From assembly GCA_949297775.1 (NCBI GenBank), contig CASFTM010000016.1, positions 1 through 64,000 on the forward strand: a DNA stretch of 64,000 nt, read 5' to 3'. The stretch is from an uncultured bacterium (GTDB taxonomy: Bacteria > Elusimicrobiota > Elusimicrobia > Elusimicrobiales > Elusimicrobiaceae). This document shows, piece by piece, positions 1 through 11,750 of this stretch; within the stretch, counting starts at the first letter, position 1; each line of letters starts with the position of its first letter. The position numbers were made by a program, and so were the translations under genes. The notes under the pieces are model-generated. The model was given only the letters and a program-made list of their open reading frames with translations. It was not told the origin of the DNA and ran no database searches.

Positions 1-93
1 AGCCGTGGTAAGCGTCGTCTTACCGTGGTCCACGTGACCAATCGTTCCGACGTTCACGTGCGGTTTGCTGCGGGAAAATTTTTCCTTTGCCAT
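1..93 (-). CDS. tuf: Elongation factor Tu, N-terminal fragment (runs off the window)
   Basis: Only the first 31 codons are inside the window; the rest lies to the left. They encode the start of EF-Tu up to the P-loop (GHVDHGKTT), the GTPase that delivers aminoacyl-tRNA to the ribosome. The start has a good ribosome binding site (AAGGAG). It follows fusA on the same strand by 70 bases, the normal end of a str operon (rpsL-rpsG-fusA-tuf). Bases 1-99 are identical to 46055-46153 in the second tuf copy, so the two copies are near-identical at this end. Whether this copy is intact cannot be judged here. Confidence 0.95.
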   Translation of the reverse strand, partial: MAKEKFSRSKPHVNVGTIGHVDHGKTTLTTA

Positions 94-163
94 TTGTTTT
101 TACTCCTTCTTTCAACTCAATGCAAACCTTGCGCCCGCAAACTGCGGGCGCAAGGGAAAAGTT

Positions 164-2266
164 TTAAGCGGCCACCTTTTCCGCGGTGCGTTTTTCAATA
201 ATTGCTTTCGCAACATTGGAAGGCACTTCGGCATAGTGGCTCGGTTCCATCGTAAACGACGCACGGCCCTGGGAGAGCGAGCGCACGTTCGTGGCGTAAC
301 CGAACATTTCAGCCAACGGCACTTCGGCGCGTACATAGCGCACGTTGCCTCTGACGCCCATTTCGCCGATTTGACCGCGGCGGGAACTCAAGTCGCCAAT
401 AATATCACCCAAGTTGGCTTCCGGAGCCACAACTTCTACTTTCATAATAGGTTCCAGAATAATCGGGCTGGCTTTCTTGGCGCCGTCTTTCAAGGCCATA
501 GAAGCGGCAATTTTAAAGGCCATTTCGGAAGAGTCTACTTCGTGGAAGGAACCGTCAAACACGGCCACTTTAATATCCACCAAGGGGTATCCGGCAATCG
601 CACCGGAATCCAACGCTTCGCGGCAGCCTTTTTCAATAGCAGGGATGTATTCTTTCGGAATGCGGCCCTGCGTAATTTCGTTGACAAATTCAAAGCCTTT
701 GCCTTTTTCCTGCGGTTCCAAGCGCAAGAATACGTGACCATACTGCCCGCGGCCACCGGACTGACGGACGAACTTGGTTTCCTGTTCCACCGTCTTGGTG
801 ATGGTTTCGCGGTACGCCACTTGCGGGGCGCCTACGTTGGCCTGCACGTTGAATTCGCGTTTCATACGGTCCACGATGATGTCCAGGTGAAGTTCACCCA
901 TACCGGAAATAACGGTCTGGCCGGTTTCTTCATCGGTGCGGACGCGGAAGGTCTGGTCTTCTTCGGCCAGGCGCGCCAAAGCGTTGGACATTTTTTCTTC
1001 GTCGGCTTTGGATTTAGGCTCCACAGCAATGGAGATTACCGGTTCCGGGAAGGTAATGCTTTCCAGCACAATCGGGGCATCCGGAGAGCAGATGGTTTGG
1101 CCCACGCGGGAGTTTTTGATAGCCACAGTGGCGGCAATTTCGCCGGCACCGAGTTCTTTTACTTCTTCGCGTTTATCCGCCATCATACGCATCATACGGC
1201 CAATGCGTTCCGTGGCGTTTTTGCCGGGGAACAACACCGTATCGCCGGCTTTCAAGGTGCCGGAATAAATGCGGAAGAAGCTCAGTTTACCCACGAACGG
1301 GTCGGTTTGAACTTTAAAGATAAGTCCGCAGAACGGTTCCGAGTTAGCCGCTTTGCGGGTAACTTCTTCGCCCGTGTTCGGGTTGGTCCCTTTGACCGGC
1401 GGAATATCTACAGGAGAGGGTAGATAGTCGTTTACACAGTCCAACAGCGGCTGCACGCCTTTGTTTTTGTAAGAAGAACCACAAATCACAGGGAAGAATT
1501 GTCCGGTCAGCGTCCCTTTGCGGATGGCTTTTTTAATTTCTTCAACCGTAAATTCCGTTTCGCCGTTTAAGTAGCGTTCCATAATGGTTTCGTCAAAATC
1601 GGCGAGTTTTTCAATCATTTCCGTACGCGCTTTTTTGGCAGCTTCCACTAAATCGGCCGGGATTTCCCCTTCGTTGAAGGTGGCGCCGTTGTGGTCGCCG
1701 TCCCAAACAATGCCTTTCATTTTAACCAGGTCCACCACGCCGACAAACTTGTCTTCGGCGCCGATAGGCAGCTGGATCGGGCAGGCGTTGCCGCCCAATT
1801 TTTCTTTAATGGAATTGGCGGAGCGGATAAAGTCCGCGCCGATGCGGTCCATTTTGTTGATGTACGCAATACGGGGAACATGGTATTTGTCCGCCTGGCG
1901 CCACACGGTTTCGGACTGAGGTTCTACGCCCTGCACGCCGTCAAAGCAGCACACCGCACCGTCCAGCACACGCAAAGAACGTTCCACTTCGGCCGTAAAG
2001 TCCACGTGGCCGGGAGTGTCAATAATGTTAAGCTGGCAGTCCTTCCATACGCAGTAAATGGCGGCGGAAGTGATGGTGATGCCTCTTTCTCTTTCCTGTT
2101 CCATCCAGTCCGTCACGGAAGCGCCGTCGTGCGTTTCGCCGATTTTGTGCACTTTGCCCGTGTAGTACAGGATGCGTTCGGAAGTGGTGGTCTTACCGGC
2201 GTCAATGTGAGCGATAATACCAATGTTTCTGATTTTGTCTAACGGATAGGTTTTGAATTCAGCCAT
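164..2266 (-). CDS. fusA: Elongation factor G
   Basis: Ribosomal translocase GTPase. The 700-residue protein has the normal EF-G length and all GTPase motifs: AHIDAGKTT at residues 19-27, DTPGHVDF near 82 and NKMD near 136. The later domains follow, including a conserved GGRGQYGHV segment of domain IV. It lies 14 bases downstream of rpsG and upstream of tuf, inside one long minus-strand cluster that starts at rplJ. The ribosome binding site is weak (GGGAAG). The family assignment is secure. Confidence 0.98.
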   Translation of the reverse strand: MAEFKTYPLDKIRNIGIIAHIDAGKTTTSERILYYTGKVHKIGETHDGASVTDWMEQERERGITITSAAIYCVWKDCQLNIIDTPGHVDFTAEVERSLRVLDGAVCCFDGVQGVEPQSETVWRQADKYHVPRIAYINKMDRIGADFIRSANSIKEKLGGNACPIQLPIGAEDKFVGVVDLVKMKGIVWDGDHNGATFNEGEIPADLVEAAKKARTEMIEKLADFDETIMERYLNGETEFTVEEIKKAIRKGTLTGQFFPVICGSSYKNKGVQPLLDCVNDYLPSPVDIPPVKGTNPNTGEEVTRKAANSEPFCGLIFKVQTDPFVGKLSFFRIYSGTLKAGDTVLFPGKNATERIGRMMRMMADKREEVKELGAGEIAATVAIKNSRVGQTICSPDAPIVLESITFPEPVISIAVEPKSKADEEKMSNALARLAEEDQTFRVRTDEETGQTVISGMGELHLDIIVDRMKREFNVQANVGAPQVAYRETITKTVEQETKFVRQSGGRGQYGHVFLRLEPQEKGKGFEFVNEITQGRIPKEYIPAIEKGCREALDSGAIAGYPLVDIKVAVFDGSFHEVDSSEMAFKIAASMALKDGAKKASPIILEPIMKVEVVAPEANLGDIIGDLSSRRGQIGEMGVRGNVRYVRAEVPLAEMFGYATNVRSLSQGRASFTMEPSHYAEVPSNVAKAIIEKRTAEKVAA

Positions 2267-2280
2267 ATCTTACTTCCCAA

Positions 2281-2760
2281 TTACCATTTAAAATGAGCGA
2301 ACGCGCGGTTGGCTTCGGCCATTTTATGCACGTCTTCGCGTTTTTTGAAGGCAGTGCCTTCTTTTTTGGCGCCCAGCATAATTTCTTCGGCTAATTTTTC
2401 AGCCATCGGGCGGCCTTTGCGGCTCTGCGCGGCGCCGATCAGCCAGCGCATCGCCAGCGAAGTGCTGCGAAGCGGCTTGACTTCCGTCGGAACCTGGTAG
2501 TTGGCGCCACCCACGCGGCGGGCTTTTACTTCCACCAGCGGGCGGACATTTTCAATGCATTTGGTAAATACGTCCAACGCATTTTCTTTGGTCTTTTCGG
2601 CAATAATGGCCATCGCATCGTCCAAAATGCGTTCGGCGGTGGACGTTTTGCCTGCAAAATTCAATTTATTGATAAACCGGGCCACCAGCACGGAATTGTA
2701 TTTATAATCCGGCGCGGGCTGCGGTCTTCTGTCTCTGGGTCTTAAACCTTTTCTCGGCAT
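2281..2760 (-). CDS. rpsG: 30S ribosomal protein S7
   Basis: Small-subunit protein that nucleates assembly of the 16S 3' domain and contacts the E site. The 159-residue product matches the usual 156-160 residues, with the typical start MPRKG and the central stretch NVRPLVEVKARRVGG followed by YQVP. It sits between rpsL (24 bases upstream) and fusA (14 bases downstream), the universal str order. S7 is the classic translational repressor of this operon in Escherichia coli; no regulatory site is evident here. Confidence 0.97.
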   Translation of the reverse strand: MPRKGLRPRDRRPQPAPDYKYNSVLVARFINKLNFAGKTSTAERILDDAMAIIAEKTKENALDVFTKCIENVRPLVEVKARRVGGANYQVPTEVKPLRSTSLAMRWLIGAAQSRKGRPMAEKLAEEIMLGAKKEGTAFKKREDVHKMAEANRAFAHFKW

Positions 2761-2784
2761 AGTATTTTATTCAACTCCTAAAAT

Positions 2785-3165
2785 TTATTTACCGGCTTTC
2801 GGTCTCTTTACGCCGTAAAGAGAGCGGCCTTGCTTTCTGTTTTCAACGCCGGACGCATCCAACGCGCCGCGGATGATGTGGTAGCGCACACCAGGCAAGT
2901 CTTTCACACGTCCGCCGCGCACCAGCACGATGGAGTGTTCCTGCAAGTTGTGTCCCACGCCGGGGATGTAAGCCGTTACTTCCACTTTGGAAGTCAGCTT
3001 CACACGGGCCACCTTTCTTAAAGCAGAGTTCGGTTTTTTAGGGGTCGTGGTATAAACACGGGTGCACACGCCGCGCCGTTGCGGGCAAGCCTGCAGCGCC
3101 GGGGATTTCGTCCGGTTGGACTCTTTCGCCCGTCCGTATTTTACTAATTGGTTTACTGTTGGCAT
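2785..3165 (-). CDS. rpsL: 30S ribosomal protein S12
   Basis: Decoding-centre protein of the small subunit. The 126-residue product shows the conserved [18 protein letters not shown] block (residues about 34-51, containing the lysine classically altered in streptomycin resistance) and [11 protein letters not shown]. The start lies two bases beyond the rpoC stop codon and its ribosome binding site (AGGAGA) is inside the end of rpoC, so RNA polymerase and str genes are almost certainly cotranscribed. Confidence 0.98.
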   Translation of the reverse strand: MPTVNQLVKYGRAKESNRTKSPALQACPQRRGVCTRVYTTTPKKPNSALRKVARVKLTSKVEVTAYIPGVGHNLQEHSIVLVRGGRVKDLPGVRYHIIRGALDASGVENRKQGRSLYGVKRPKAGK

Positions 3166-3167
3166 TA

Positions 3168-6100
3168 TTACTTCTCTCCTGTTTCTTTGCGTTTTTGGTC
3201 AAACTCTTGGGCAATTTGTCTGGCGGAAATACCCGTACCCGCCGGAATCAAATGGCCTACAATTACGTTTTCTTTCAGGCCTTGCAATTCGTCCACCTGG
3301 CCCGTGATGGCGGCGTCCGTAAGGACTTTGGTCGTTTCTTGGAACGACGCCGCGGAAATAAACGATTCGGAAGCGAGGGACGCTTTGCTGATACCCAAAA
3401 GGATGGTTTCGGCGTCGGCTAAGCGTTTGCCTTCGGCCTTCATCTTTGCGTTTTCTCTAAGCCAGCTCGCGCGGCTTAAGATTTCGCCTTTCAGGAAATG
3501 CGTGTCTCCCGCATCCAGAATTTTCACGTTCCCCAACATCTGACGGACAATAACCTCAATATGTCTGTCGTTAATTGTAACGCCCTGCAAGCGGTACACT
3601 TCTTGGATGGCGTTTAACAGGAACTCTTGCGCTTCTTTTTCGCCCTTCACGCGCAGCACGTCGTGGGGGTCGATGGCGCCGTCGGTTAAGGCTTCGCCTA
3701 CGCCAACGTGGTCGCCTTCATATACTACAAGGTGTTTGCCCTGCGGAATGCTATACTGCTTGACCTGGTTGGTCTCTTCGTTCCGCACGACCACCTCAAT
3801 TAAACCTTTGGGCGATGTTTCCAAGCTGACGATCCCTTCAAACTCGGAGATAATCGCCGGGTTGCGGGGCCGTCTGGCTTCGAACAATTCCGCAATTCTG
3901 GGCAGACCGCCGGTGATGTCTTTGGTACCGCCCGCTTCGCGCCCGATTTTGGCAAGCACGTCGCCGGGTTCCACTTCTTCACCGTTTTCCACCATCAAAA
4001 TCGTATCAATAGGCAGCGGCAGGCTTACTTTCTTTTCCTTGCCGTCAATGCTGATACGCGGGTTTTTCTTACCCATGCGGCTCGCGGTAATTTTGCGTTC
4101 AATTACGCCCGTAACTTTGTTGCGCTCTTCCTGCAAGGTGATACCTTCAATAACGTCAGTCAGCTTCACCGTGCCCGGCGCTTCGGCCAGCACAGGGATA
4201 GAGTGCGGGTCCCACTCCGCGAGCAGGGTCCCTTTCTTGACGGTCGCTTTATCCGCGGTGTACACGGAAGCGCCGTACTGAATCTTGTATTCTTTTATTG
4301 TACCATTTCCGGCCTCTACAAAGATAGAGCCGTTTCTGGAAATACAAATTTTATTGTCGTAGCGGTTCGTGATCAGCTTAATATCTTTGAAGGTTACTTT
4401 ACCATCAATTTCCGCTACCGCCTGGCTGCGCGACAACACGCGCGAAGCCGTACCACCGATGTGGAAGGTACGTAACGTCAGCTGCGTACCCGGTTCGCCG
4501 ATGGACTGCGCCGCAATGATACCCACAGAATCGCCGGGGTTGCTCTTGGACGAAGTAGCCAAAGACAAACCATAGCACTTGGCGCACACGCCAAACGGAG
4601 CTTCGCAGGTCAGCACGGAGCGGATGCGTACGGACTCCACGCCGTATTTTTTGACTTGCTTGCTCTGTTCCAGCGTAATGAGGTCGCCTTCCTTGATGAT
4701 GGTTTTTTCTTCTTCGGTGCCGTCGGCTTTTTTCACTTTCACCACGACATCTTCCAAGCTGGTGCGGCCCAAAATACGTTCTTCAATGGGTTCCACCATT
4801 TCTTCGCCGCTCATCAAGGATTTAACCACAATCCCGTTGTGCGTGCCGCAGTCTTCTTCCGTTACTACTACATTGTGGGCCACGTCCACCAGACGGCGGG
4901 TTAAGTAACCGGCGTCGGCGGTTTTCAAGGCCGTATCGGACAAACCTTTACGACCACCGTGCGTGGAAATAAAGTATTCCAACACCGACAGCCCTTCACG
5001 GAAGTTGGCGGTAATAGGCGATTCAATAATTTCGCCCTGTCCGCCGGTCAGTTTCTTTTGCGGTTTAGCCATCAGACCGCGCATACCCGCCAGCTGGCGT
5101 ACCTGCTGGCGCGAACCGCGGGCACCGGAATCCGCCATTAAGTAGACGGAGTTAAAGCGCTGGCCGCTGTGTTCTTTGTTGGTCGGGTCGTATTTGGACT
5201 CTTCAAACTTTTTCATTTCTTTAAAGAGTTCGTTGGCGACGTCATCCGTCACGCGGGTCCAAATATCAATAACTTTGTTGTAGCGTTCGCCTTCGGTAAT
5301 GATACCGGCTTCGGCCTGGACTTGAATTTCTTTCACTTTCTTTTTGGCGTCGTCAATATATTTCTGCTTGATAGACGGAATGGTCATATCCGCAATGGAA
5401 ATAGACAAGCCGGACAGCGTGGCATAGTGATAGCCCATCTTCATAATCTTGTCCAAGAGCTGCACGGCTTCGTAGCGTCCGTACTTTTTGCTCTTGTAAC
5501 ATTCATCCACCAACGCGGCCAGCTCTTTTTTGCCAACCGTTTTGTTGATGTATTCCCAGCCTTTGGGCAACGCTTGGTTGAAAATGATGCGCCCCACGGA
5601 AGTATAATCTTTCCATTTGGAAGCGTCTTTTTCGTCTTTCGGGTCCAAACCGGGTTCGGCAATTACGTTGATGCCGCGCACTTTGATTTTGGCGTGGTAC
5701 GACAGTTTGCCGTATTCCAAGGCCACCAGCGCTTCGTCTTTGCTGCCGAAGATGGAACCTTCGCCGATATCGCCGTCTTTGATTTTGGTCAGGAAGCTTA
5801 CGCCCAACACCATATCGTGGGACGGAGCGGCAATCGGTTTGCCGGACGCCGGGGACAAAATATTGTTGGAGGCCAACATCAGCGTGCGGGCTTCCATCTG
5901 CGCTTCCAGCGAAAGCGGCACGTGCACAGCCATCTGGTCACCGTCGAAGTCAGCGTTGAAGGCGGCGCAGGTCAGCGGGTGAAGCTGAATGGCTTTACCT
6001 TCAATCAGCACCGGTTCAAACGCCTGGATACCCAAGCGGTGCAGCGTCGGAGCGCGGTTTAACAGAACCGGGTGGTTCTTGGTGACTTTTTCCAAAATAT

Positions 6101-7343
6101 CCCAAATTTCCGGGCGGACTCTTTCCAACATCTTTTTGGCGGATTTCAAGGTCACGCCTTCTTTTTTCATCAGTTCGCCGATGATAAACGGTTTAAACAG
6201 TTCCAGCGCCATCAGCTTGGGCAAACCGCACTGGTGCAGTTTCAAGTTCGGGCCGACCACAATAACGGAGCGGCCGGAATAGTCCACGCGTTTACCCAGC
6301 AGGTTTTGGCGGAAGCGCCCGTGCTTACCCTTAATGCTGTCGGACAGGGATTTAAGCGGTCTGCCGCCGGGCCCGATGAAGAACTTGCCGCGGGCGCCGT
6401 TTTCAATCAAGGCGTCCACCGCTTCCTGCAGGAGGCGTTTTTCGTTGTAAATCATCACTTCCGGCGCGCGCAGGGATTCAATGTGTTTCAAGCGGTTGTT
6501 GCGGTTGATGATTCTGCGGTACAAATCGTTGAGGTCGGAGGCCGCAAAGCGTCCGCCGTCGAGCGGAACGAGCGGGCGCAAATCCGGCGGGATGACGGGC
6601 AGTACGCTTAAAATCATCCATTCCGGGCGGTTGCCGCTTTCCTTGAACTCTTCCATCGTTTTAATGCGGCGGATGAGTTTGGTGCGTTCCATTTCGCTTT
6701 GCGTATTCTTTAACTGTTCGTGCAAAGCCGGGATTTCTTTATCAAAATCAATGCCTTCCAACAGCGTTTTGATAGCCGGCGCACCGATGTCCACTTTCAA
6801 GCGGGCACCGTGTTTTTTGCGGGCTTCGCGCACTTGTACGTCGGAAAGGAGCGTTCCTTTTTTAAAGTCCACGCGTCCGGTTACGCTGTCTACGCAGTCT
6901 TCAATCACCACGTAAGCGGCATAGTACACCACGCGTTCCAAATCGCTCGTGCGCATATCCAGCATAATACCAATGCGGGACGGATTTTTGCGCAGGAACC
7001 ACACGTGCGCCACCGGAACAGCTAGTTCAATATGGCCCATCCGTTCGCGGCGGACTTTGCTTTCGGTAATTTCCACGCCGCAGCGGTCGCACTTAATGCC
7101 TTTGAATTTTACCCAGCGGTATTTGCCGCAGGAGCATTCATAATCTTTGGTCGGGCCGAAAATGCGTTCGCAGAATAAGCCGTCGCGCTCCGGTTTAAGG
7201 GTGCGGTAGTTGATGGTTTCCGGTTTTTTTACTTCGCCGTAAGACCACGCCAGAATTTGTTCCGGACTGGCGATGCCCAATTTAATGGCATCAAAATCGA
7301 AGAAGTTCAGTTCGTTCAATTTTTTGACTTTTTTCGTTTGCAT
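3168..7343 (-). CDS. rpoC: DNA-directed RNA polymerase subunit beta'
   Basis: Largest catalytic subunit of RNA polymerase. The 1391-residue product contains the N-terminal zinc-binding cysteines (CSCGKYRW and KCDRCG near residues 70-95), the active-site magnesium motif [10 protein letters not shown] about a third of the way in, and the second zinc site ending FGVCAKCYG. It starts 16 bases after rpoB with a GGGGA ribosome binding site. No large lineage-specific insertion is obvious and the length is close to that of E. coli beta'. Confidence 0.98.
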   Translation of the reverse strand: MQTKKVKKLNELNFFDFDAIKLGIASPEQILAWSYGEVKKPETINYRTLKPERDGLFCERIFGPTKDYECSCGKYRWVKFKGIKCDRCGVEITESKVRRERMGHIELAVPVAHVWFLRKNPSRIGIMLDMRTSDLERVVYYAAYVVIEDCVDSVTGRVDFKKGTLLSDVQVREARKKHGARLKVDIGAPAIKTLLEGIDFDKEIPALHEQLKNTQSEMERTKLIRRIKTMEEFKESGNRPEWMILSVLPVIPPDLRPLVPLDGGRFAASDLNDLYRRIINRNNRLKHIESLRAPEVMIYNEKRLLQEAVDALIENGARGKFFIGPGGRPLKSLSDSIKGKHGRFRQNLLGKRVDYSGRSVIVVGPNLKLHQCGLPKLMALELFKPFIIGELMKKEGVTLKSAKKMLERVRPEIWDILEKVTKNHPVLLNRAPTLHRLGIQAFEPVLIEGKAIQLHPLTCAAFNADFDGDQMAVHVPLSLEAQMEARTLMLASNNILSPASGKPIAAPSHDMVLGVSFLTKIKDGDIGEGSIFGSKDEALVALEYGKLSYHAKIKVRGINVIAEPGLDPKDEKDASKWKDYTSVGRIIFNQALPKGWEYINKTVGKKELAALVDECYKSKKYGRYEAVQLLDKIMKMGYHYATLSGLSISIADMTIPSIKQKYIDDAKKKVKEIQVQAEAGIITEGERYNKVIDIWTRVTDDVANELFKEMKKFEESKYDPTNKEHSGQRFNSVYLMADSGARGSRQQVRQLAGMRGLMAKPQKKLTGGQGEIIESPITANFREGLSVLEYFISTHGGRKGLSDTALKTADAGYLTRRLVDVAHNVVVTEEDCGTHNGIVVKSLMSGEEMVEPIEERILGRTSLEDVVVKVKKADGTEEEKTIIKEGDLITLEQSKQVKKYGVESVRIRSVLTCEAPFGVCAKCYGLSLATSSKSNPGDSVGIIAAQSIGEPGTQLTLRTFHIGGTASRVLSRSQAVAEIDGKVTFKDIKLITNRYDNKICISRNGSIFVEAGNGTIKEYKIQYGASVYTADKATVKKGTLLAEWDPHSIPVLAEAPGTVKLTDVIEGITLQEERNKVTGVIERKITASRMGKKNPRISIDGKEKKVSLPLPIDTILMVENGEEVEPGDVLAKIGREAGGTKDITGGLPRIAELFEARRPRNPAIISEFEGIVSLETSPKGLIEVVVRNEETNQVKQYSIPQGKHLVVYEGDHVGVGEALTDGAIDPHDVLRVKGEKEAQEFLLNAIQEVYRLQGVTINDRHIEVIVRQMLGNVKILDAGDTHFLKGEILSRASWLRENAKMKAEGKRLADAETILLGISKASLASESFISAASFQETTKVLTDAAITGQVDELQGLKENVIVGHLIPAGTGISARQIAQEFDQKRKETGEK

Positions 7344-7359
7344 TGTTCAAATCCCCGGC

Positions 7360-10300
7360 TTAGTTAGCGGCTCCGGCTTCTTCGGGAGCCTCGGTTTTGG
7401 CCTCTTCTTTTTCGGCAGAGGCGGAATGCGCGTCGGCGCCTTCCTCAACCTTCTTCAGCAAATCCACGCTCAGGCCCAACGCCTGGAGTTCTTTAATTAA
7501 TACTTTAAAGGACTCCGGCACGCCAGGCTGGGCAGGCGCTTCGCCTTTGACGATAGATTCATACATCTTCGTGCGGCCGACAAAGTCGTCAGACTTCACG
7601 GTCAGGAATTCCTGCAGCGTATACGTTGCGCCGTAGCCTTCCATGGCCCACACTTCCATTTCCCCGAAGCGCTGACCACCAAACTGGGCTTTACCGCCCA
7701 ACGGCTGGCGCGTAATCAAGCTGTAAGGACCCGTGGAACGGGAGTGCACTTTGTCTTCCACCAAGTGGATCAGCTTCATCATATACATATAGCCGATGGT
7801 CACTTTTTCTTCAAAGGGTTCGCCGGTTCTGCCGTCGTAGAGCGTAATACGGCAGTAATCGTCCGGCAGGTATTTGGCGGCGTATTCTTCGCGCTCTTTG
7901 CCGGTAAGGCCTTTGTCGTCCAAAATTTTCTCTTTGGCTTTGCGGATTTGTTCCACCACTTCCGCTTCGCTCGGTCCGTCAAAGACCGGGGTGGCGGCAT
8001 TGTAGTGCAGGTAGTGCGCGGCCCAGCCGAGCATCGTTTCGAGCAGCTGGCCTACGTTCATACGGGAAGGAATGCCCAAGGGGGACAGTACAATGTCCAG
8101 CGGCGTGCCGTCCGGCAGGAAGGGCATATCCTCTTCCGGCAGGATGCGCGCCACCACGCCTTTGTTCCCGTGGCGGCCGGACATTTTGTCGCCCACGTGC
8201 AGTTTGCGTTTGGAAGCAATGTACACTTTGACCGATTTGTTCACCGTTACGGCGAGTTCGTCGCCCTGTTTGGAGAATTCAATTTCGCGTTCGTAGTGTT
8301 CCACGGCTTTCTTTTCCATCAGCTTATACAGCGCGTTGATGCGGGCTTCTTCCTTCTTTAAATCCGCTTCTTTCGTGATGGTTTCTTTGGCATTGGCCAA
8401 AGCGCGTTTGCGCTGTTCTTTCAAGAGTTCCAAAGTGGAGTCTTTTTCGTTTTCCAGCGCGGTCAAGCGGGCTTTTTCTTCGGCTTTGGTCAATTTTTCT
8501 TTGCGCACGAATACGCGGGTGCCCAAAATTTTGCCGCTGGTACCGGGCGGTACGCGCAAGGAAGCGTCCACCACGTCGTCGGCTTTTTTACCAAAGATTA
8601 CTTTGAGCAAGCGTTCTTCCGGGGTCAGCTGTTGTTCGCCTTTCGGGGTTACTTTACCGACCAAAATATCACCGGGTTCCACTACCGTAGCCGGCAGCAC
8701 GATACCGTCGTTGTCCAGGTGGGACAGCGCTTCGGCGCCGATGTTCGGAATATCGCGGGTAATTTCTTCCGCCCCTAATTTCGTGTTGCGGGCGTCCACC
8801 GTAAATTCGTGCAAGTGGATAGAGGTAAACACATCGTCTTTCACCAGGCGGGAAGAGACCAAGATGGCGTCTTCGTAGTTATACCCTTCCCAGCACATAA
8901 AGCCCACGAGCATATTGCGGCCCAAGGCCAAGTAGCCGTTGTCCATAGAAGGGCCGTCGGCAATTACCTGGCGGGCTTTGACGTTATCGCCCGTTTTGAC
9001 AATCGGATGCTGGTTGATGCAGGTATCCTGGTTGGAACGTTTGTATTTCAAAAGTTCATACACATCGCAGGAACCGTCTTTGGTTTCCACAATGATTTTG
9101 GAAGCGTCGGCAAATTGGACGCGTCCGTCGCGGCGAGCTACCACGGAGGTACCCGAGTCGCGCGCGACTTCGTGTTCAATACCGGTACCCACATACGGAG
9201 CTTCCGGCATCAACAGCGGCACACCCTGGCGTTGCATGTTACAACCCATCAAAGCACGGTTCGCATCGTCGTGTTCCAAGAACGGAATCAAAGCGGCGGA
9301 TACGCTGATGACTTGCAGCGGCGAAACGTCCATATAGTCCACCGCTTTGGGCGCCACCAACGGATAGTCGGAGCGGACGCGGCAGGCTACCAAGTCGGTA
9401 TCAATTTTGCCGTCTTTGGTGGTAGGCGTGTTGGCCTGGGCTACGAGTTTATCGTCTTCGGCGTCGGCGGTTAATTCTTCCACCTGGTCCGTTACTTTGC
9501 CGTTAACAACTTTGCGGTACGGCGTTTCAATCAAGCCGTATTTGTTTACCTTGGAATAGCACGCCAAGGAGGTAATCAAACCGATGTTCGGACCTTCCGG
9601 GGTTTCAATCGGGCAAACGCGGCCATAGTGTGTATAGTGTACGTCGCGCACTTCAAAGCCGGCGCGTTTCCGGTTCAAACCGCCAGGACCTAAGGCGGAG
9701 AGTCTGCGTTTGTGCGTCAGTTCGCCCAAGGGGTTAATCTGGTCCATAAACTGCGACAGCTGCGAAGTACCAAAGAACTTGCGGATAATCGCCTGCACGG
9801 GCTGCGCATTGACCAACGCGCGCGGCGTGAGGGAGGTAAGTTCGCGGTTCATGCGGTCCCGCGCCGTCTTCGCCATCTGCGACAGCCCAATGCGGATTTG
9901 GTTTTCCAACAATTCCCCGATTCCGCGCACACGGCGGTTGCCCAAGTGGTCAATATCGTCCACTTTAAAGGTAAACCCGTCGCCGTACATTTTTTGGGCG
10001 TCTTCGCCGGCGTTTAAGGCCAGCAGGTATTTAACCGTAACGATAATATCTTCCGGCGCCAAGGTGCGGCGTTTTTCGGAAGGAGTCGTAAATTTTTTGA
10101 ATTTGAATTTGCTGATTAAATCAAACATGTTCGCAAATTTTTTGTTGATTTTGTAGCGGCCTACAAAGCTCAAATCGTATCTGCGGATGTTGTCAAAAAT
10201 CAGGTTGTTGAGGAAGGTTTCCGCCTGTTCTTTTACGACGAAATCCTGCCCTCTCATCTTTTTGTAAATCTCGGCCTGGGCCTCGGCGGCGGTGCGGATG

Positions 10301-11217
10301 GAATCCTTGCGGTGTTCCAACGTAGCCAAAATACCGGGGTCATCCTGACGCGGTTTACCGGAAATAACTTTAATGGTTTTTACTTTCTTTTCAATTAAGG
10401 TTTTGAAAAGCTTATCGTCAATCGGCAGGGCGGCTTTATCATCCAGGTTCCACAGCACTTCGCCGGTGGCCGGATCGTAAATATCGTCCGCGGCGTAGCG
10501 CCCGATGACGCCTTCAATGTTGGAGGCTTTGACTTCAATGTCTTCGCATTTGTAGAAAGTTTGGATAATCTGTGCGTTGGTTTCCAAACCGCAGGCGCGA
10601 AGGAACGTGGAGGCCAGCACTTTTTTCTTGCGGTCAATGCGGACCCACAGCGCGTTCATCAAGTCAAACGAAAATTCAATCCATGCCCCGCGGTACGGGA
10701 TGATGCGCGCTACATACAGGCGTTTACCAAAAGTGGACTGTTTCTTTTCTTCGTCTTCTTCAAAAATAATACCCGGGGAGCGGTGCATCTGGCTGACGAC
10801 CACGCGTTCGGCGCCGTTGAATACAAAGCAGCCGGCGTCCGTCATCAAAGGCAAATCGCACAGCGTTACATCCTGGTCGGAGGCTTCCTTCATCTTCCCG
10901 TTTTTCTGTTTTACGTACAAGCGCATCAGGGCTTTTAAGGGTGCGGAGTAGGTGCTGTCGCGCACGGCGGCCTCGGCCGGGGTGGCGTAGCGGGGGGAGC
11001 CCAGTTCGTATTTCAAAAATTCAAGTCTCATACTCCCATCGGGAGCTTCAATAGGGAAAACGTCTTCAAAAGCGGCTTGCAGGCCTTTTAGTTCCCGCTT
11101 GGCGGGAGGGACATCCAATTGCAAAAAGTCTACAAAGGACTGTTTTTGCATGTCCAGCAAATCGGGTAAGGGAAGTTTCGTGGAAATTTTGCCGAAATTT
11201 GTTTGTTTTTCAATCAT
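7360..11217 (-). CDS. rpoB: DNA-directed RNA polymerase subunit beta
   Basis: Second catalytic subunit of RNA polymerase, 1285 residues. Recognisable blocks include the rifampicin-region sequence GTSQLSQFMDQINPL, the following HKRRLSALGPGG, and GDKMSGRHGNKGV near the C-terminal third. The protein ends in an acidic, alanine- and glutamate-rich tail of about 30 residues after the conserved end, which looks like unstructured decoration. It is preceded by a 14-bp perfect inverted repeat in the rplL-rpoB spacer (11313-11349). Confidence 0.98.
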   Translation of the reverse strand: MIEKQTNFGKISTKLPLPDLLDMQKQSFVDFLQLDVPPAKRELKGLQAAFEDVFPIEAPDGSMRLEFLKYELGSPRYATPAEAAVRDSTYSAPLKALMRLYVKQKNGKMKEASDQDVTLCDLPLMTDAGCFVFNGAERVVVSQMHRSPGIIFEEDEEKKQSTFGKRLYVARIIPYRGAWIEFSFDLMNALWVRIDRKKKVLASTFLRACGLETNAQIIQTFYKCEDIEVKASNIEGVIGRYAADDIYDPATGEVLWNLDDKAALPIDDKLFKTLIEKKVKTIKVISGKPRQDDPGILATLEHRKDSIRTAAEAQAEIYKKMRGQDFVVKEQAETFLNNLIFDNIRRYDLSFVGRYKINKKFANMFDLISKFKFKKFTTPSEKRRTLAPEDIIVTVKYLLALNAGEDAQKMYGDGFTFKVDDIDHLGNRRVRGIGELLENQIRIGLSQMAKTARDRMNRELTSLTPRALVNAQPVQAIIRKFFGTSQLSQFMDQINPLGELTHKRRLSALGPGGLNRKRAGFEVRDVHYTHYGRVCPIETPEGPNIGLITSLACYSKVNKYGLIETPYRKVVNGKVTDQVEELTADAEDDKLVAQANTPTTKDGKIDTDLVACRVRSDYPLVAPKAVDYMDVSPLQVISVSAALIPFLEHDDANRALMGCNMQRQGVPLLMPEAPYVGTGIEHEVARDSGTSVVARRDGRVQFADASKIIVETKDGSCDVYELLKYKRSNQDTCINQHPIVKTGDNVKARQVIADGPSMDNGYLALGRNMLVGFMCWEGYNYEDAILVSSRLVKDDVFTSIHLHEFTVDARNTKLGAEEITRDIPNIGAEALSHLDNDGIVLPATVVEPGDILVGKVTPKGEQQLTPEERLLKVIFGKKADDVVDASLRVPPGTSGKILGTRVFVRKEKLTKAEEKARLTALENEKDSTLELLKEQRKRALANAKETITKEADLKKEEARINALYKLMEKKAVEHYEREIEFSKQGDELAVTVNKSVKVYIASKRKLHVGDKMSGRHGNKGVVARILPEEDMPFLPDGTPLDIVLSPLGIPSRMNVGQLLETMLGWAAHYLHYNAATPVFDGPSEAEVVEQIRKAKEKILDDKGLTGKEREEYAAKYLPDDYCRITLYDGRTGEPFEEKVTIGYMYMMKLIHLVEDKVHSRSTGPYSLITRQPLGGKAQFGGQRFGEMEVWAMEGYGATYTLQEFLTVKSDDFVGRTKMYESIVKGEAPAQPGVPESFKVLIKELQALGLSVDLLKKVEEGADAHSASAEKEEAKTEAPEEAGAAN

Positions 11218-11312
11218 TTCTGTTCTTCCTGCTGTTTGGAGCGGACGGCGGCTTTGCGTAACGCACTACACACTGCACAACCGGCCCGCCGTTATACCCC
11301 GGTAAGGGTACG

Positions 11313-11349
11313 TAATCCCAACCCCCGCCTAAGCAGGGGGTTGGGATTA
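11313..11349 (-). promoter_or_regulatory. Perfect hairpin in the rplL-rpoB spacer
   Basis: A 14-bp perfect stem (TAATCCCAACCCCC and its complement) with a 9-base loop lies between rplL and rpoB. On the minus strand it is followed by ACGTACCC, not a T-run, so it is not a standard terminator. In E. coli the same spacer carries an attenuator and an RNase III site; a processing or attenuation role here is inferred by analogy. Confidence 0.6.
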
Positions 11350-11366
11350 ATAATTCGTTGGTTGAA

Positions 11367-11750
11367 CTATTTGAGTTCGACGGTGCCGCCGGCTTCGGTG
11401 ATTTTCTTTTTCAGTTCTTCAGCTTCAGCTTTGGCAACGTTTTCTTTCACGGCTTTCGGGGCGCCTTCCACCAGGTCTTTGGCTTCTTTCAAGCCCAAGC
11501 CGGTGATTTCGCGCACCACTTTGATTACGCCGATTTTCTTGGCGGCATCAACAGCGGTCAACACAACGTTGAATTCGTCTTTTTCTTCAGCGGCAGCGGC
11601 AGCCGGAGCAGCAGCGGCAGCAACGGCCACGGCCGGGGCGGCGGCTTTCACGCCGAATTTTTCTTCAATAGCTTTCACGAGTTCGGAGAGTTCCAGAACG
11701 GTGAGTTCAGCAATAGCGTTTACTAATTCTTCTTTGGTCATTTTAGCCAT
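11367..11750 (-). CDS. rplL: 50S ribosomal protein L7/L12
   Basis: Stalk protein that recruits translational GTPases. I start it at 11750, giving 127 residues beginning [10 protein letters not shown], because this ATG has an AAGGA ribosome binding site and matches family length; an upstream in-frame ATG at 11813 would add 21 unrelated residues. It has an N-terminal dimerisation helix, an alanine-rich hinge (residues about 37-50) and the C-terminal domain with [15 protein letters not shown]. It lies 211 bases downstream of rplJ, an unusually wide spacer for this pair. Confidence 0.97.
   Translation of the reverse strand: MAKMTKEELVNAIAELTVLELSELVKAIEEKFGVKAAAPAVAVAAAAAPAAAAAEEKDEFNVVLTAVDAAKKIGVIKVVREITGLGLKEAKDLVEGAPKAVKENVAKAEAEELKKKITEAGGTVELK

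Noticed and set aside
65-1423. Long open frame of 452 codons on the plus strand opposite fusA
   Set aside because: Antisense shadow of fusA, with His/Phe/Arg-rich composition, no ribosome binding site and no family match. Similar frames opposite rpoB, rpoC, rplA, tuf and the RND gene were dropped for the same reason.
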